Positions 35,765 through 45,120 of a DNA stretch of 64,000 nucleotides are shown in pieces. The notes below the pieces were generated by a model, which searched no databases, had not been told where the DNA came from, and saw nothing but the letters and a program-made list of their open reading frames with translations. Each line of letters begins with the position of its first letter. Within the stretch, counting starts at the first letter, position 1. The translations under genes and the position numbers were made by a program. Source of the stretch: Streptococcus pneumoniae (GTDB lineage: Bacteria > Bacillota > Bacilli > Lactobacillales > Streptococcaceae); NCBI RefSeq assembly GCF_001096185.1, contig NZ_CRPU01000011.1, positions 1-64,000 on the forward strand, read 5' to 3'.

Positions 35765-37208
35765 GTATGTTCTCCATTTCTTTGATTTTTTGGTCTAGTT
35801 CTTGGACAGCCTTCAGCAAGTAGGGGACGAATTTTGAATAGTTGATAGACAGATAAGATGTTACTTCATCTGTTTCAATTGCTTCAGGTACTACGTTCTG
35901 TGCTTCCTGCGCAATCAAACCAATTTCTTCATGTTTTTGGCTCTCGATAAAATCAAAAGAGACCATGTTCAATGCTTGGATTTTATCCAAGGCATTAACT
36001 GGACTCTCTTTAATATTCTCTTTCAAGCGCCTATCTGAACTCGAAGTAATGCCAGCATAACCTCTCCATTTACCAGTTGTAATTTGATTCCACCAGACGA
36101 CGGCATTCTCTCCTCCAGCTGGATTTGACCCAGCACCATAAATATCTGCATTTCCTGTCCAGATACCTTTAGTAGCATTGATCTTGCTGTAGAAATTAAC
36201 GTTTGTAGAGCCAGAAAAGTCAACTTTCCCATAAAAACTAACTGTATTCTTACAATACATCTGCCCATCTGTGTCCACATGCCAAGAGTTCGGTCCTGCT
36301 TGGTTCCAGTTATTGCCCCAATTAGCCCAGAAAGCTGTCTTAGTGCCATAACCAGCACCATTCCCCATGCCGACCGAGAATTGGTTAACACCAGAAATCC
36401 AGCGACCGCCTCCGTTGTCAAATTGGCCCAAGGTGAAACCTCCAATTTCACCTTGGTAGGCTTGTAAGAAGGTTGAGCTAGATACAACTGACTCAATCTT
36501 GGTTGTGAAGATTTCCTTAGATGTCAGCTTGTCAATCAAGGCATCTCTAGCGGTCAGGTTTCGAATCAGGGCATCGTCTACGTTGATTTTATCGCCCGTA
36601 ATGGCACCAGCTTGGATGTGTTCGGCAGTGACAGAGCCAGCAGCCATCTTCCTAGCTGTGACCGCCCCGTCTACCAACATATCCGACTGTACTCGAACGT
36701 GTGGAGCGATGATATCAACCCCTCTCGGACTTGCGGAAATGGTAGAGGCTAACTGCTCACCCGTTAAGGTAGTAGAGCCGATGGTCACACCTTCCGATGT
36801 CACTTGCACTCTCGCACTGTTAGCAGCGTCTCGCACTTCCTGCCTGATTTCTCTAGCCGTTTGAGCGATGGCGCTCTTAACATTCGTATCAAAGAACTGA
36901 GTCAGCGCCCCTTGATTGTTCTGCTGGATTTTGCCCCAAAGAGTACTGTTCGGGTCTCTCAATTCCAGTTTAATAGAACGCATATCCTTGAAGAGGCCTG
37001 ACAAGGTACGTTGTGTGACAGTAGGCTCCACGAAACTAGTCGGGAAATCCCCTTGTTCAAGTTGGATATCCGTCAGCACCGTGTCTCCCACACATCCCAT
37101 GTGATGAAGCTTCAGCAGTTCATCTCGTGTCCGTGGTTGAAATACCTTGTAATACCGTCCGTTATGCTCAAGAGCAGGCGAACGAACGTTTTGAATGGTT
37201 ATGTCCAT
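35757..37208 (-). CDS. Tail fibre protein with C-terminal S74 intramolecular chaperone
   Basis: The 483-aa protein has an N-terminal attachment part (MDITIQNVRSPALEHNGRYY), a helical stalk with repeated AITGDKINVDDALIRNLTAR-like units, a beta-rich fibre region, and the end SSDRRLKENIKESPVNALDK followed by a coiled coil. The last part is the S74 peptidase/chaperone domain, in which Ser (SSDRRLKENI) and Lys help the trimer fold and cut themselves off. It probably takes part in host binding. Confidence 0.85.
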   Translation of the reverse strand: MDITIQNVRSPALEHNGRYYKVFQPRTRDELLKLHHMGCVGDTVLTDIQLEQGDFPTSFVEPTVTQRTLSGLFKDMRSIKLELRDPNSTLWGKIQQNNQGALTQFFDTNVKSAIAQTAREIRQEVRDAANSARVQVTSEGVTIGSTTLTGEQLASTISASPRGVDIIAPHVRVQSDMLVDGAVTARKMAAGSVTAEHIQAGAITGDKINVDDALIRNLTARDALIDKLTSKEIFTTKIESVVSSSTFLQAYQGEIGGFTLGQFDNGGGRWISGVNQFSVGMGNGAGYGTKTAFWANWGNNWNQAGPNSWHVDTDGQMYCKNTVSFYGKVDFSGSTNVNFYSKINATKGIWTGNADIYGAGSNPAGGENAVVWWNQITTGKWRGYAGITSSSDRRLKENIKESPVNALDKIQALNMVSFDFIESQKHEEIGLIAQEAQNVVPEAIETDEVTSYLSINYSKFVPYLLKAVQELDQKIKEMENIHG

Positions 37209-37211
37209 GTG

Positions 37212-37583
37212 TTACCTCCATACCGAGTAAAACTTCATAGAAGTTTCTCCATTTGAAGAATTAAAATCCCTCTTCGCTTTCTCAAAATCTTCAGTATTTC
37301 TGAAACGGGCTTTAATGTGGGTGCTACCATAACCTCGTTCTAGTGTTACTGGAATAACATTTGATTCAGTTTTACCGATGAAACGAACTTCGTCAATAGA
37401 ATAGTTACTAAAACCAAATCTATAATCATAGATATTCATTACACTTTCTCCGTAACTCGGAGACGCAATAACAAATTTTGAAAAAAGTTCTAAAACTCGT
37501 ATTCTTTTTTCCCAAACCAACCGTGTTCCTACATAACGCTGAATAACTTCCTTACCGCCTACGTAAATTCCTTCTCTAGCCAT
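37212..37583 (-). CDS. Phage tail-region hypothetical protein
   Basis: A 123-aa protein (MAREGIYVGGKEVIQRYVGT) that I do not recognise. The N-terminus resembles short phage baseplate hub caps; the second half is Phe/Tyr and charge-rich (YRFGFSNYSIDEVRFIGKTE). It lies between the collagen-like and S74 fibre genes, so it is probably a virion protein. Confidence 0.55.
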   Translation of the reverse strand: MAREGIYVGGKEVIQRYVGTRLVWEKRIRVLELFSKFVIASPSYGESVMNIYDYRFGFSNYSIDEVRFIGKTESNVIPVTLERGYGSTHIKARFRNTEDFEKAKRDFNSSNGETSMKFYSVWR

Positions 37584-37591
37584 ACTACCTC

Positions 37592-38137
37592 CTACGAATT
37601 ACTATAGATGTCATAGATAGTATTACTATCCTTGTTAGGAATCGCATCATATTGATACCTTGTACCGGCCCAATACTTCATAGGTTGCCCACCGTTTTGA
37701 TTGATGATGTTTTGACCAGGCGCTCCTGCTGGACCGGTATTTCCTTGAGGTCCTCGTTGACCTTCTGGGCCTCTCGGTCCTACTGCGCCTGCTGGACCCG
37801 CTGGGCCGGTTGGTCCTGCCGGACCTCTCGCACCCTGTGGACCTTGTGCGCCTTTCAACCCCTCTCTCTGTTGGGTTGTCAAGTTCTCGAACCGCATAAC
37901 ACCGTCCGCGCCTCGTGGTCCTGCTGGCCCTGTTTCTCCACGGTCACCTTTCGGACCTGTTAGATACTTCAAGGCTGGGAAATGGTCACTGCCATTTCCG
38001 ACCTTGACGTTACCTGTGTCGCTCTCGATACCTAACTCTCCGTCGTACAACACAAAGTCACTTCTTGCCCACTCACTAGCTGGCATCCGTTTATGTCGTA
38101 CCCTGATAGGTACTACTTCAGGCATTGTTTCCGTCAT
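37592..38137 (-). CDS. Collagen-like tail fibre protein
   Basis: The 181-aa protein has an N-terminal adaptor part (PIRVRHKRMPASEWARSDFV, LYDGELGIESDTGNVKVGNG) and two Gly-X-Y collagen tracts (about 61-76 and 93-143, e.g. GPQGARGPAGPTGPAGPAG) split by a short non-collagen segment. The N-terminal part matches the domain often found at the start of phage hyaluronidases and fibres. It should trimerise and act as an antireceptor stalk. The collagen triplets are GC-rich compared with the rest of the phage. Confidence 0.8.
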   Translation of the reverse strand: MTETMPEVVPIRVRHKRMPASEWARSDFVLYDGELGIESDTGNVKVGNGSDHFPALKYLTGPKGDRGETGPAGPRGADGVMRFENLTTQQREGLKGAQGPQGARGPAGPTGPAGPAGAVGPRGPEGQRGPQGNTGPAGAPGQNIINQNGGQPMKYWAGTRYQYDAIPNKDSNTIYDIYSNS

Positions 38138-39972
38138 GTTCTACCTCCGTCAAAAATAAAAATTGGGTTCTCACTCCAACTTCCTTCATATCTAGCATTT
38201 TGCCCGTCAGCAACCGTCTTATAAACTGGTGCTAGTTCAATCCGTCTTGTCTGATTGTCAACCGTCACAGACTGCTCTACGTTCTGATACCAGTCCCCTG
38301 AGAAAGTCAGACGATAAACACCGTAGTAGACTGCCAAGACCTGCTCCTCTCTCTGAGTCAGGTCTTTGTCAATTACTGGCATGACTGTATTAGCAGGCGC
38401 AAGATGAACTTGGCCACCATAGAATGGTGTCTTATTGACTACCACAGTCACATCTGTCTTACCGTAAGGTGTACAGGTTGCTGACCAGCTGATGACATAC
38501 TGCTTGCCAACTTCAAATCCATCGCCATTGTGGCCGACTTCCACGAAATCCGTTCCGTAACTGATTTTCTTGGCCGTACCACCATTGAGACGGTTCTTAT
38601 TGTACTGGGTATTCCCGTCACCACCAATCAAGCTAGCATTGACCCTTGCAGTCTCACTAACCTGTTCCAGTTTCTTGCTTAGTTCAGCGATTGAGTCAGC
38701 GCCACTCATCAACTCTTCACGAATCCGCTTCACGAACTCAGGACGCTCTTTCTCTATTTCCTCATGGATTTTAGCGCCAAATTCTTCAGCCTTAGCCTTG
38801 TACTGCTCGATGGCATCCGTGATAGCTTTCTCACGCTTGGCAAACTCAGTGTCAAACGCACGGTCAGCGTTTGCGATCGCACGCTCCAGCATGATGTCAA
38901 ATTTTGTTTCTTGCTTGTCCAAGATTGCGTTTGCTACTGCTGATACTCCACCACCATTCCCTCCTGATTTCACTTTATCATCAAAGGTAATGGTTAGATA
39001 AGCTCCCTGTCCATTGTTTGCCAAACAGTCATACTCGTAGGCAATGGCTTTCTTGTAAACGTCCACATTATGCTTATAGCTTTTCAGGTTAACTGTATCG
39101 CCCATGTGGACAGTTTGCCCATCAAGTTCATAGGCTTCAATCTTAATCGCATCTGTAGCCTTATCTATGTGTTCGTTAGTAAATTTAGCACTAGCCCACT
39201 TTGTCAACTCCTCAACGGTCTGAATGTTGTTATTTGTATAACTTCTTTCGTTGATGTAAGGGTAGGCACCAATTAAGGGACTATCAACCGTTATGGCAAT
39301 CGTTGTATCTTCCTTGGCACCTTCTGCCTTAAATGTAGACTTAGCATGGACCCGAGTAACAACATTGTGTGAGTTTTTGGTTCGTTGATAGGATTTTAGG
39401 TTTTTGTGGGTGGAGATGATAACACCTCTGTCCTCTCCTCGATTTCGCTTAATTGAGATAGCGAAATTGTCCCGAACCATCTCTCCTTCCCATGTTCCCA
39501 CAATTGAGTGAGCGCCATCCATTAACACGCTGTAGAGTGTTTCTACTTCTTTTGTGTTGATGGTTCTCCTGTCTGTGATATCACTGGTAAATGAAAAATC
39601 ATTGATAGGAGACTTAGCAACTTGTACCAATTGAGAAAGAGCCTGCCAGCAACTCTGCTTGTTGACAGACAGAGGATTGATAGACCGCTGCATGACGTCG
39701 TCAGTGATATGATAAGCAGTGATTTCTAAATGATCATCATTCTCTACTGGTTTTTTGATGCGGAACAACTGCGGACCAATCACAGGCGCTGGTGCCTTTA
39801 TCAACATATCTTCACGGAAAAGTTGATAAATCTCAGAGTCCGTGATAGGGTAGCGAACAGTAAGGGTAAAATCCCCGTTCATTTGCTCTTTGATGATAGC
39901 TGAAGTTGCTTCATGCAGTGGAATACCGTTCCATTTAACGTTACGAGTATCACTTTCAAGCAAATATAACAT
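38134..39972 (-). CDS. Tail-associated protein (Tal), phage minor structural protein
   Basis: From the ATG at 39972 (MLYLLESDTRNVKWNGIPLH, 612 aa). The N-terminal 350 residues form the conserved tail-tip hub domain (LTVRYPITDSEIYQLFREDM, PQLFRIKKPVEN); a long coiled coil (about 380-450) and a beta-rich C-terminus follow. There is no peptidase motif I can point to, so tail-lysin activity is open. Its start codon overlaps the Dit stop as TAATG. Confidence 0.85.
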   Translation of the reverse strand: MLYLLESDTRNVKWNGIPLHEATSAIIKEQMNGDFTLTVRYPITDSEIYQLFREDMLIKAPAPVIGPQLFRIKKPVENDDHLEITAYHITDDVMQRSINPLSVNKQSCWQALSQLVQVAKSPINDFSFTSDITDRRTINTKEVETLYSVLMDGAHSIVGTWEGEMVRDNFAISIKRNRGEDRGVIISTHKNLKSYQRTKNSHNVVTRVHAKSTFKAEGAKEDTTIAITVDSPLIGAYPYINERSYTNNNIQTVEELTKWASAKFTNEHIDKATDAIKIEAYELDGQTVHMGDTVNLKSYKHNVDVYKKAIAYEYDCLANNGQGAYLTITFDDKVKSGGNGGGVSAVANAILDKQETKFDIMLERAIANADRAFDTEFAKREKAITDAIEQYKAKAEEFGAKIHEEIEKERPEFVKRIREELMSGADSIAELSKKLEQVSETARVNASLIGGDGNTQYNKNRLNGGTAKKISYGTDFVEVGHNGDGFEVGKQYVISWSATCTPYGKTDVTVVVNKTPFYGGQVHLAPANTVMPVIDKDLTQREEQVLAVYYGVYRLTFSGDWYQNVEQSVTVDNQTRRIELAPVYKTVADGQNARYEGSWSENPIFIFDGGRT

Positions 39973-40694
39973 TACGCCCACCCCCAAACCGTCTCGATTT
40001 CAAGCGTTTGAATACCTGGACCTAAAACAACACCAACATTCTGCACTTTCGCTGGATCAACTGTGATAAAATCCCCGGACCATTTCACTGGTTTTCCTGT
40101 TGTTGTCTTAAAACTAGGATTATCAGGATTGTTGACCATCACAAGCGACTCAGCAAGCCTTTCAAGACGAATGACCTGACCAGCAATTGTAAACGAAGTC
40201 TCAGCAGCGCTCTGGCCAATGATTGTGATTTTAGGAAAAGCAAGAGCAGAACCTTGCACGGTTAAAGTTCCACTTCTTGTCAATCTCTGTGTATCGGAGC
40301 CTTTAAAGTATTTGGTAGGGTGACATGTGAATTTTACATCCACCGTCCATGCACCAAAATCATCTTTAATAATTTTGAAATCATCCACTTTATAGCACCA
40401 ATATTTCACGCTTGGCTCTTGTTCATTCTCCAACCAAAATTTTTCACGATTTAACAGAGAAGAAAAGCGGTATAAGTCTTCATCCGTTGGGTTAATCAAG
40501 CTGATGTGGTAGCTTTTTTCAATCAACCTACGATGCCTATTTGATTGAACAATTGCACCACTGATCCCATCATGTTCTAAAAGACTAGTTTTTGAGGAGG
40601 ATACGATGACTTGTGGTCGTGTTTCAACCAGAATCTCACATTTAAATGATGATGTTTTCACTCCGTCGATGGTTAACTCATTAATTTTTGTCAT
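39972..40694 (-). CDS. Distal tail protein (Dit)
   Basis: The 240-aa protein begins MTKINELTIDGVKTSSFKCE and contains KSYHISLINPTDEDLYRFSS, GAWTVDVKFTCHPTKYFKGS, typical of the Dit/Sipho_tail family that forms the hexameric ring joining tail tube and baseplate. It is placed between tape measure and Tal, as always in siphophages of this type, and overlaps both by one to four bases. Confidence 0.88.
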   Translation of the reverse strand: MTKINELTIDGVKTSSFKCEILVETRPQVIVSSSKTSLLEHDGISGAIVQSNRHRRLIEKSYHISLINPTDEDLYRFSSLLNREKFWLENEQEPSVKYWCYKVDDFKIIKDDFGAWTVDVKFTCHPTKYFKGSDTQRLTRSGTLTVQGSALAFPKITIIGQSAAETSFTIAGQVIRLERLAESLVMVNNPDNPSFKTTTGKPVKWSGDFITVDPAKVQNVGVVLGPGIQTLEIETVWGWA

Positions 40695-43429
40695 GCGAAA
40701 CCTCCTCTCAAATTAGTTTTTCTTTGTAGTTCTTCAGCAATACGTGTTCCGACTACGTCAGCTAGTCTATTCAAATCTGCTTCTTCTCGGATGGTCACTC
40801 CTGAAAAGTTGACATTGATGCTATTCGATGTGTTCATCGTATTAGCAATGCTTTGTCCAATTGCACCAAGAGTTGACTTGTTAAGGGGAAGGATTGCTTC
40901 TGCACCAGCTTCTCCACCAACCATTGCTCTATTTCCATTCATTCCAAATAAAGTCGGCTTGGTCAAGATACCACCCTTGGCATACCACTCTACGCCAATA
41001 CTTGGCAACCCGTTACTCAACCAGTCAACTGGGTTAAGAGATCCTGAAATACTAAAGTGTGGTAGAGGGATATGAGGCCATCTAAATTCAAAGTTAAAGA
41101 ATCCCTTAATAGCTTCAATTGCACTACCTACCGCATCTTTAGCACCGTTAATAGCATTTGAAACAGTTGATTTGATAGTGTTCCAAATATTGCTAGCAGT
41201 GGATAAGATACCATTAAAAATTCCTGAAATCGTGCTACTCAAATTATTAAACAAATTTGACCCAGTTGAGACCAGGCCAGACCATAAATTGGAAAGGGTA
41301 GAAGTAAAAGTTGACCACAGTGACTGAACTCCTGAAATCAAACTTGAGAAAATATTGGACAAGGTGCTAGTAAAGCTAGACCACAAAGACTGTCCCGTTG
41401 AGACTACTGAAGACCAAATTTCAGAAAGCCAAGCAGTGAAACTTGACCACGCTGTAGTAGCCGTCGTGACAATATTAGTCCACAATTCAGAAAGCCAAGC
41501 GGCGCAAGCGTCCCACGTCGACTGAAGCCATTCGGATATAGCCCCCCAGTTCATGATGGCCTGAATGATGAGTGTAATAGCGGCAATAGCAGCAACTATT
41601 GCCGCTACGACAATTCCGACAGGCGCACCTATTGCACCTATAGCAATGACTAGCGGTGCTATTGCACCAAGCAGTAGCATTACAGCAGTTGTAACGAGGC
41701 CAAGAATCACGATAGTCTGTTGATCAGTTTCATTTAAGCTGGTAAACCAATTGACAGCAGATTCAAGCATACCCATCAAAGGTTCTAAAGCTGGTATAAC
41801 AGTCTCAAGTAATTTACCACCTATCTCAGCAAGACCTTCTTTCGCTTTGTTGGAATAGGTTGTTAGGTCATCGAATGGATCTTTTGTCTCTTCAAATGTT
41901 GTTGCTACAGTTCCTGATGAAGATTTAGCTGCTTCAGCTAAATCATTAAAGCTAAATGCCCCACGTTGGATAGCATCTACCATTTTAGGAGCGGCTCTAT
42001 TTCCGAAAACTTCAGAAGCAATTCTTATTGCTTCTGTCTCACTAGTAGCGTTCTGAATCGCATTAACAGTCTCGTTCAATCCATCTGTTAAAGTCTTCCC
42101 GTCTTTGGCATAGTTTACTGCGGCTTTTGAAAGAGAAGATAAAGCAGCAGAAGAGTCAATCCCGCTTTTTTCAAATCTACCAATTAGTGTCGCTCCCTCT
42201 TCAAAAGATAATCCAAGCATCTTAATCTGTGGAGCTCCATCAATGGCTTTTTGGAAAATAGAGTCATAAGATTGACCAGTATCCTGGCCGACCTTTGTTA
42301 CTGAGTCCAATACTCTCGCTAGATCCTCATTAGATAAACCATAAGCATCAATTGCTTTCTTGGCATTTATTGCGGAATTTGAAATATCTTCTCCAGTTAT
42401 TTTCGAATATTTCAATAGGTACTCTGCTGCAGATTGCAAAGTATCGCCAGTAAGTCCAAATTGTGTGTTTAACTCACCGACTGCGTCAGCAGATTCTTGA
42501 AATGTAGTCGCTGGTAAAGATGTAGCGATTCCTTTTGCAATTTCCTGAAGTCCTAACAAGGCTTCGCCAGTAAGTCCAGTCTTCGTCGTAACAGTATCCA
42601 TCGCTTCGTCGATTTCAGACCATGCATCTACTGTTTTTTTACCAGCATCAACCATTTTTTGACCTAGTTGTCCTGCCTTTTCAGCAACATTCATCATTAC
42701 ATCAGCCTTTAAATATCCTGTAGCTTCCTTGATGTTTCCTGTTGCAGAACGGCTTGAATCCCCTAGATTCCCCATGGCTTTATCTATCTTTAACACCTCA
42801 ACTTCTGCTTGCCCAATTTCACTTTGAAGTTGTCGCCATTCCTCTGTTCCTATTTTTTCCTTTCCTAATTCCTCTTGTTTCCGTTTCAACTCCTGGACCT
42901 TATCCTTAGCTAATGAAGATTGTTTACCTAATAACTTCATTTTTTCTTCGGACAACTCTATATTTTTAGGATCTAATTCAAGCTTCTGGTTGACGATATC
43001 AAGTTCTTTTGCAACATTGTTGATTTCTTTGTTGAGATTTAAAATAGACTTTGGATTTCCTACATCTTCGATATGTTTTTTGGTTGAATTCATTGCCTGG
43101 TCAACAACCTTCATCTGTGATTCAACTTTAGAAATTTCAAGTTGAAGCTTATTCCACTGTGCTGACCCAACTTCAGATTCTCCCAGTTCCTTTTGTTGCT
43201 TTTTGAGTTCAGCAATTTTCATAGCACCAACACGAGCTTGTTCCTGTAAGTTGAGCAACTTACGATTCAGCAAGTCGACATTGTCTGGATCCATCTTCAA
43301 TTGTTTATTGATGTTGTTGAAGTCTTTTTTCAAACTAGATAAAGCATTATTGATACCTTTTACAGACCTGTCAAATTCAACAGTATTGGCACCAAATTTG
43401 ACGTATAAGCCTTCAAATGTTTCAGCCAT
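40691..43429 (-). CDS. Tape measure protein
   Basis: The 912-aa protein sets tail length and probably helps genome ejection. The N-terminus has two homologous repeats (about 26-118 and 119-210; KQLKMDPDNVDLLNRKLLNL and QKLELDPKNIELSEEKMKLL), then the TMP core (KTGLTGEALLGLQEIAKGIA), hydrophobic segments (about 570-635), and a tandem array of Trp-rich units (LWSSFTSTLSNIFSSLISG). With the rule of about 1.5 Angstrom per residue the tail would be near 135 nm, an inference only. Confidence 0.93.
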   Translation of the reverse strand: MAETFEGLYVKFGANTVEFDRSVKGINNALSSLKKDFNNINKQLKMDPDNVDLLNRKLLNLQEQARVGAMKIAELKKQQKELGESEVGSAQWNKLQLEISKVESQMKVVDQAMNSTKKHIEDVGNPKSILNLNKEINNVAKELDIVNQKLELDPKNIELSEEKMKLLGKQSSLAKDKVQELKRKQEELGKEKIGTEEWRQLQSEIGQAEVEVLKIDKAMGNLGDSSRSATGNIKEATGYLKADVMMNVAEKAGQLGQKMVDAGKKTVDAWSEIDEAMDTVTTKTGLTGEALLGLQEIAKGIATSLPATTFQESADAVGELNTQFGLTGDTLQSAAEYLLKYSKITGEDISNSAINAKKAIDAYGLSNEDLARVLDSVTKVGQDTGQSYDSIFQKAIDGAPQIKMLGLSFEEGATLIGRFEKSGIDSSAALSSLSKAAVNYAKDGKTLTDGLNETVNAIQNATSETEAIRIASEVFGNRAAPKMVDAIQRGAFSFNDLAEAAKSSSGTVATTFEETKDPFDDLTTYSNKAKEGLAEIGGKLLETVIPALEPLMGMLESAVNWFTSLNETDQQTIVILGLVTTAVMLLLGAIAPLVIAIGAIGAPVGIVVAAIVAAIAAITLIIQAIMNWGAISEWLQSTWDACAAWLSELWTNIVTTATTAWSSFTAWLSEIWSSVVSTGQSLWSSFTSTLSNIFSSLISGVQSLWSTFTSTLSNLWSGLVSTGSNLFNNLSSTISGIFNGILSTASNIWNTIKSTVSNAINGAKDAVGSAIEAIKGFFNFEFRWPHIPLPHFSISGSLNPVDWLSNGLPSIGVEWYAKGGILTKPTLFGMNGNRAMVGGEAGAEAILPLNKSTLGAIGQSIANTMNTSNSINVNFSGVTIREEADLNRLADVVGTRIAEELQRKTNLRGGFA

Positions 43430-43448
43430 AGATTTCCTCCTTTCAATT

Positions 43449-44092
43449 TTAGTCAGACATTACATTTAGTAATTCTGCGTTTGATAAAGTTTTCTTCTCA
43501 TTTTCATTGATACTCATCTGATGTAGTGTTCCCATCAGATAATTAAAGTGTTGACTTTCTGCCCAAAAAACATCCATCCGATTTTCAAAAATAACCTTAT
43601 AAATTTTTTCAGAAGTTATGACTTCTGTTGAGGCTTTTTTCTATCTTGAGGAACCTTTGCTCTACTTCTGTTAAATTCATAAAAGAGGTCTGAGAAAAAA
43701 CCAATATCGATCAAATCACCAAACCAAGGAGCAAGAGAGGCTGTTTCAGCAGTCAGCTCATTCTGTACCAAGCGACCATTCTCAACCTCACCGTACAGAC
43801 AAGGTATGACTTCAGTTAGGAAGTTCATAAAATCTGGCTCCATAAGTAATGGCATTAGTTTGACTTTTTCTTCATCAGTTAAATCAGATAAGCTACCATT
43901 TACACCAGTTGCAAGAGCAAGCTGTGTGTAAGCTGTGAGTGCTTTTTGGTTGTCATCAAAGAAGTTGCGACCTGTTCGCTGTTCATACATCTTGATAGCT
44001 GGTAAAGAATAAAGAAAGCGCACTGTTTCAGTGTGCTCTCTTTCTTCACCATAACTATCAAACGCTGTGAATGATAGTTCTTTTTTAATCAT
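43449..44092 (-). CDS. Tail assembly chaperone, -1 frameshift fusion (gpGT-like)
   Basis: If ribosomes slip by -1 at A-AAA-AAG (43640-43634), near the end of the 158-aa reading frame, translation continues for 62 codons beginning ASTEVITSEKIYKVIFENRM and ending NAELLNVMSD at 43449. This gives about 215 aa. The pair of short and extended chaperones, placed between major tail protein and tape measure, is the standard gpG/gpGT arrangement of siphophages. The extension fills the otherwise empty space before the tape measure gene. Confidence 0.85.
43616..44092 (-). CDS. Tail assembly chaperone, unshifted product (gpG-like)
   Basis: The 158-aa zero-frame product (MIKKELSFTAFDSYGEEREH, ending PQDRKKPQQKS) binds the tape measure protein before tail tube polymerisation in related phages. 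It contains ETVRFLYSLPAIKMYEQRTG, typical of the family. Its 3' end holds the slippery heptamer. Confidence 0.85.
   Translation of the reverse strand: MIKKELSFTAFDSYGEEREHTETVRFLYSLPAIKMYEQRTGRNFFDDNQKALTAYTQLALATGVNGSLSDLTDEEKVKLMPLLMEPDFMNFLTEVIPCLYGEVENGRLVQNELTAETASLAPWFGDLIDIGFFSDLFYEFNRSRAKVPQDRKKPQQKS
43634..43640 (-). promoter_or_regulatory. Slippery heptamer A AAA AAG for -1 frameshifting
   Basis: In the zero frame AGA-AAA-AAG is read so that A-AAA-AAG can re-pair as AAA-AAA after a one-base backward slip. This is one of the most efficient bacterial shift sites. I did not see a strong stimulatory stem-loop just downstream. Confidence 0.8.
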
Positions 44093-44093
44093 T

Positions 44094-44762
44094 TTAGCCT
44101 CCTGGCACGATGGCTGTTGTTCCTAAAGCTTCATTGATAAAATCAATCAATTTCGTTGGGGTACTTGAAGCGAACAATTTATCAAATTTAGCACGGACAA
44201 CGCCCTTGTCTGTATCACGCCATACAATTTCTGAAACAGGTTTTTTATCTGAATCTAGAATGAAATTGTTAGGTGACGCAGTACATGGAATTTCGATTTC
44301 TTTTGGTGTAGCAGAGCTTTCATCTGTTGTAGTGCTGCCTTTTGGAGCCGATGCTTTCACATTGGTCCAGATGTGGAATTCTTCAACCTCCGAACCAAAC
44401 TCATCTGTCACTGTTTCAGCATATCCCCAAATGAAATTCGCATTCACACCAGTATCGATGAGCGCTGGAGGAGTTGAAGTTGTCAGCTTTTTACCCAAGT
44501 GGTCAATCATGAATTGTTTAGGAATTTGATAAGTCGTGATGGATCCCTCAGTTGATTTCTTACCTTGAAGACGAACGTGCTCCACATTGTCTGCGTAGTA
44601 TGCATTTGATTCTTGTGAAGTTTCAAAAGATGTTTTTCGCAATCCTGTAAATGGGTATGGTGTTTTTAGATCGAGTGCGCCAGATTCTGTTTTTGAAATC
44701 TTAGCAAAGAATCCCATGGCATTACCATGAGTAACCTCTCGTGTGTCATATTTATAAGTCAT
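44094..44762 (-). CDS. Major tail protein
   Basis: A 222-aa protein (MTYKYDTREVTHGNAMGFFA) with a beta-rich fold suggested by short alternating strands, and SFETSQESNAYYADNVEHVR, a motif of the phi13-type major tail protein family. It polymerises into the tail tube. Placed directly before the chaperones; one base separates them. Confidence 0.85.
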   Translation of the reverse strand: MTYKYDTREVTHGNAMGFFAKISKTESGALDLKTPYPFTGLRKTSFETSQESNAYYADNVEHVRLQGKKSTEGSITTYQIPKQFMIDHLGKKLTTSTPPALIDTGVNANFIWGYAETVTDEFGSEVEEFHIWTNVKASAPKGSTTTDESSATPKEIEIPCTASPNNFILDSDKKPVSEIVWRDTDKGVVRAKFDKLFASSTPTKLIDFINEALGTTAIVPGG

Positions 44763-44775
44763 TGTGACTCCTTCC

Positions 44776-45120
44776 TTAATTTGGTCTGATTTTTATTGAT
44801 TTCATATTATTGAGAAAGATTTCTTTATTTTTGAGATAAGCTGGTCTGATGTGTTCTTGAGGTGCTACAAATCCACCATTTTTTGTTGCGTGGCCATTTT
44901 CTAACAAGTGAGCAAGCGACTTCTCTTTCCCATTGTTATATACTACAGCGATATCTTCAATGGTCTCGTGAGTCCATCCTTTTTCATATACTCCGTTTCT
45001 TCTAGGACTTCCGTCTCTAATATCTCCAGCGGTGCTTTTTCCTGCTTTTTCTATGATTTCTAAAACTTGATTCTGTATATCGATTTTTAATGTTTTCACA
45101 TTAACACTACCACTTCCCAC
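44776..45120 (-). CDS. Tail completion/HK97 gp10-like protein
   Basis: The 114-aa protein has TAGDIRDGSPRRNGVYEKGW and LAHLLENGHATKNGGFVAPQEHIRPAY, the hallmark of the HK97 gp10 family that forms the head-proximal tail completion ring. It overlaps the next upstream gene by 14 bp. Confidence 0.88.
   Translation of the reverse strand: MGSGSVNVKTLKIDIQNQVLEIIEKAGKSTAGDIRDGSPRRNGVYEKGWTHETIEDIAVVYNNGKEKSLAHLLENGHATKNGGFVAPQEHIRPAYLKNKEIFLNNMKSIKIRPN

Noticed and set aside
37600-38100. Collagen-like repeats as a host surface adhesin
   Set aside because: The gene is embedded and coupled in the phage tail module, with no signal peptide or wall anchor.
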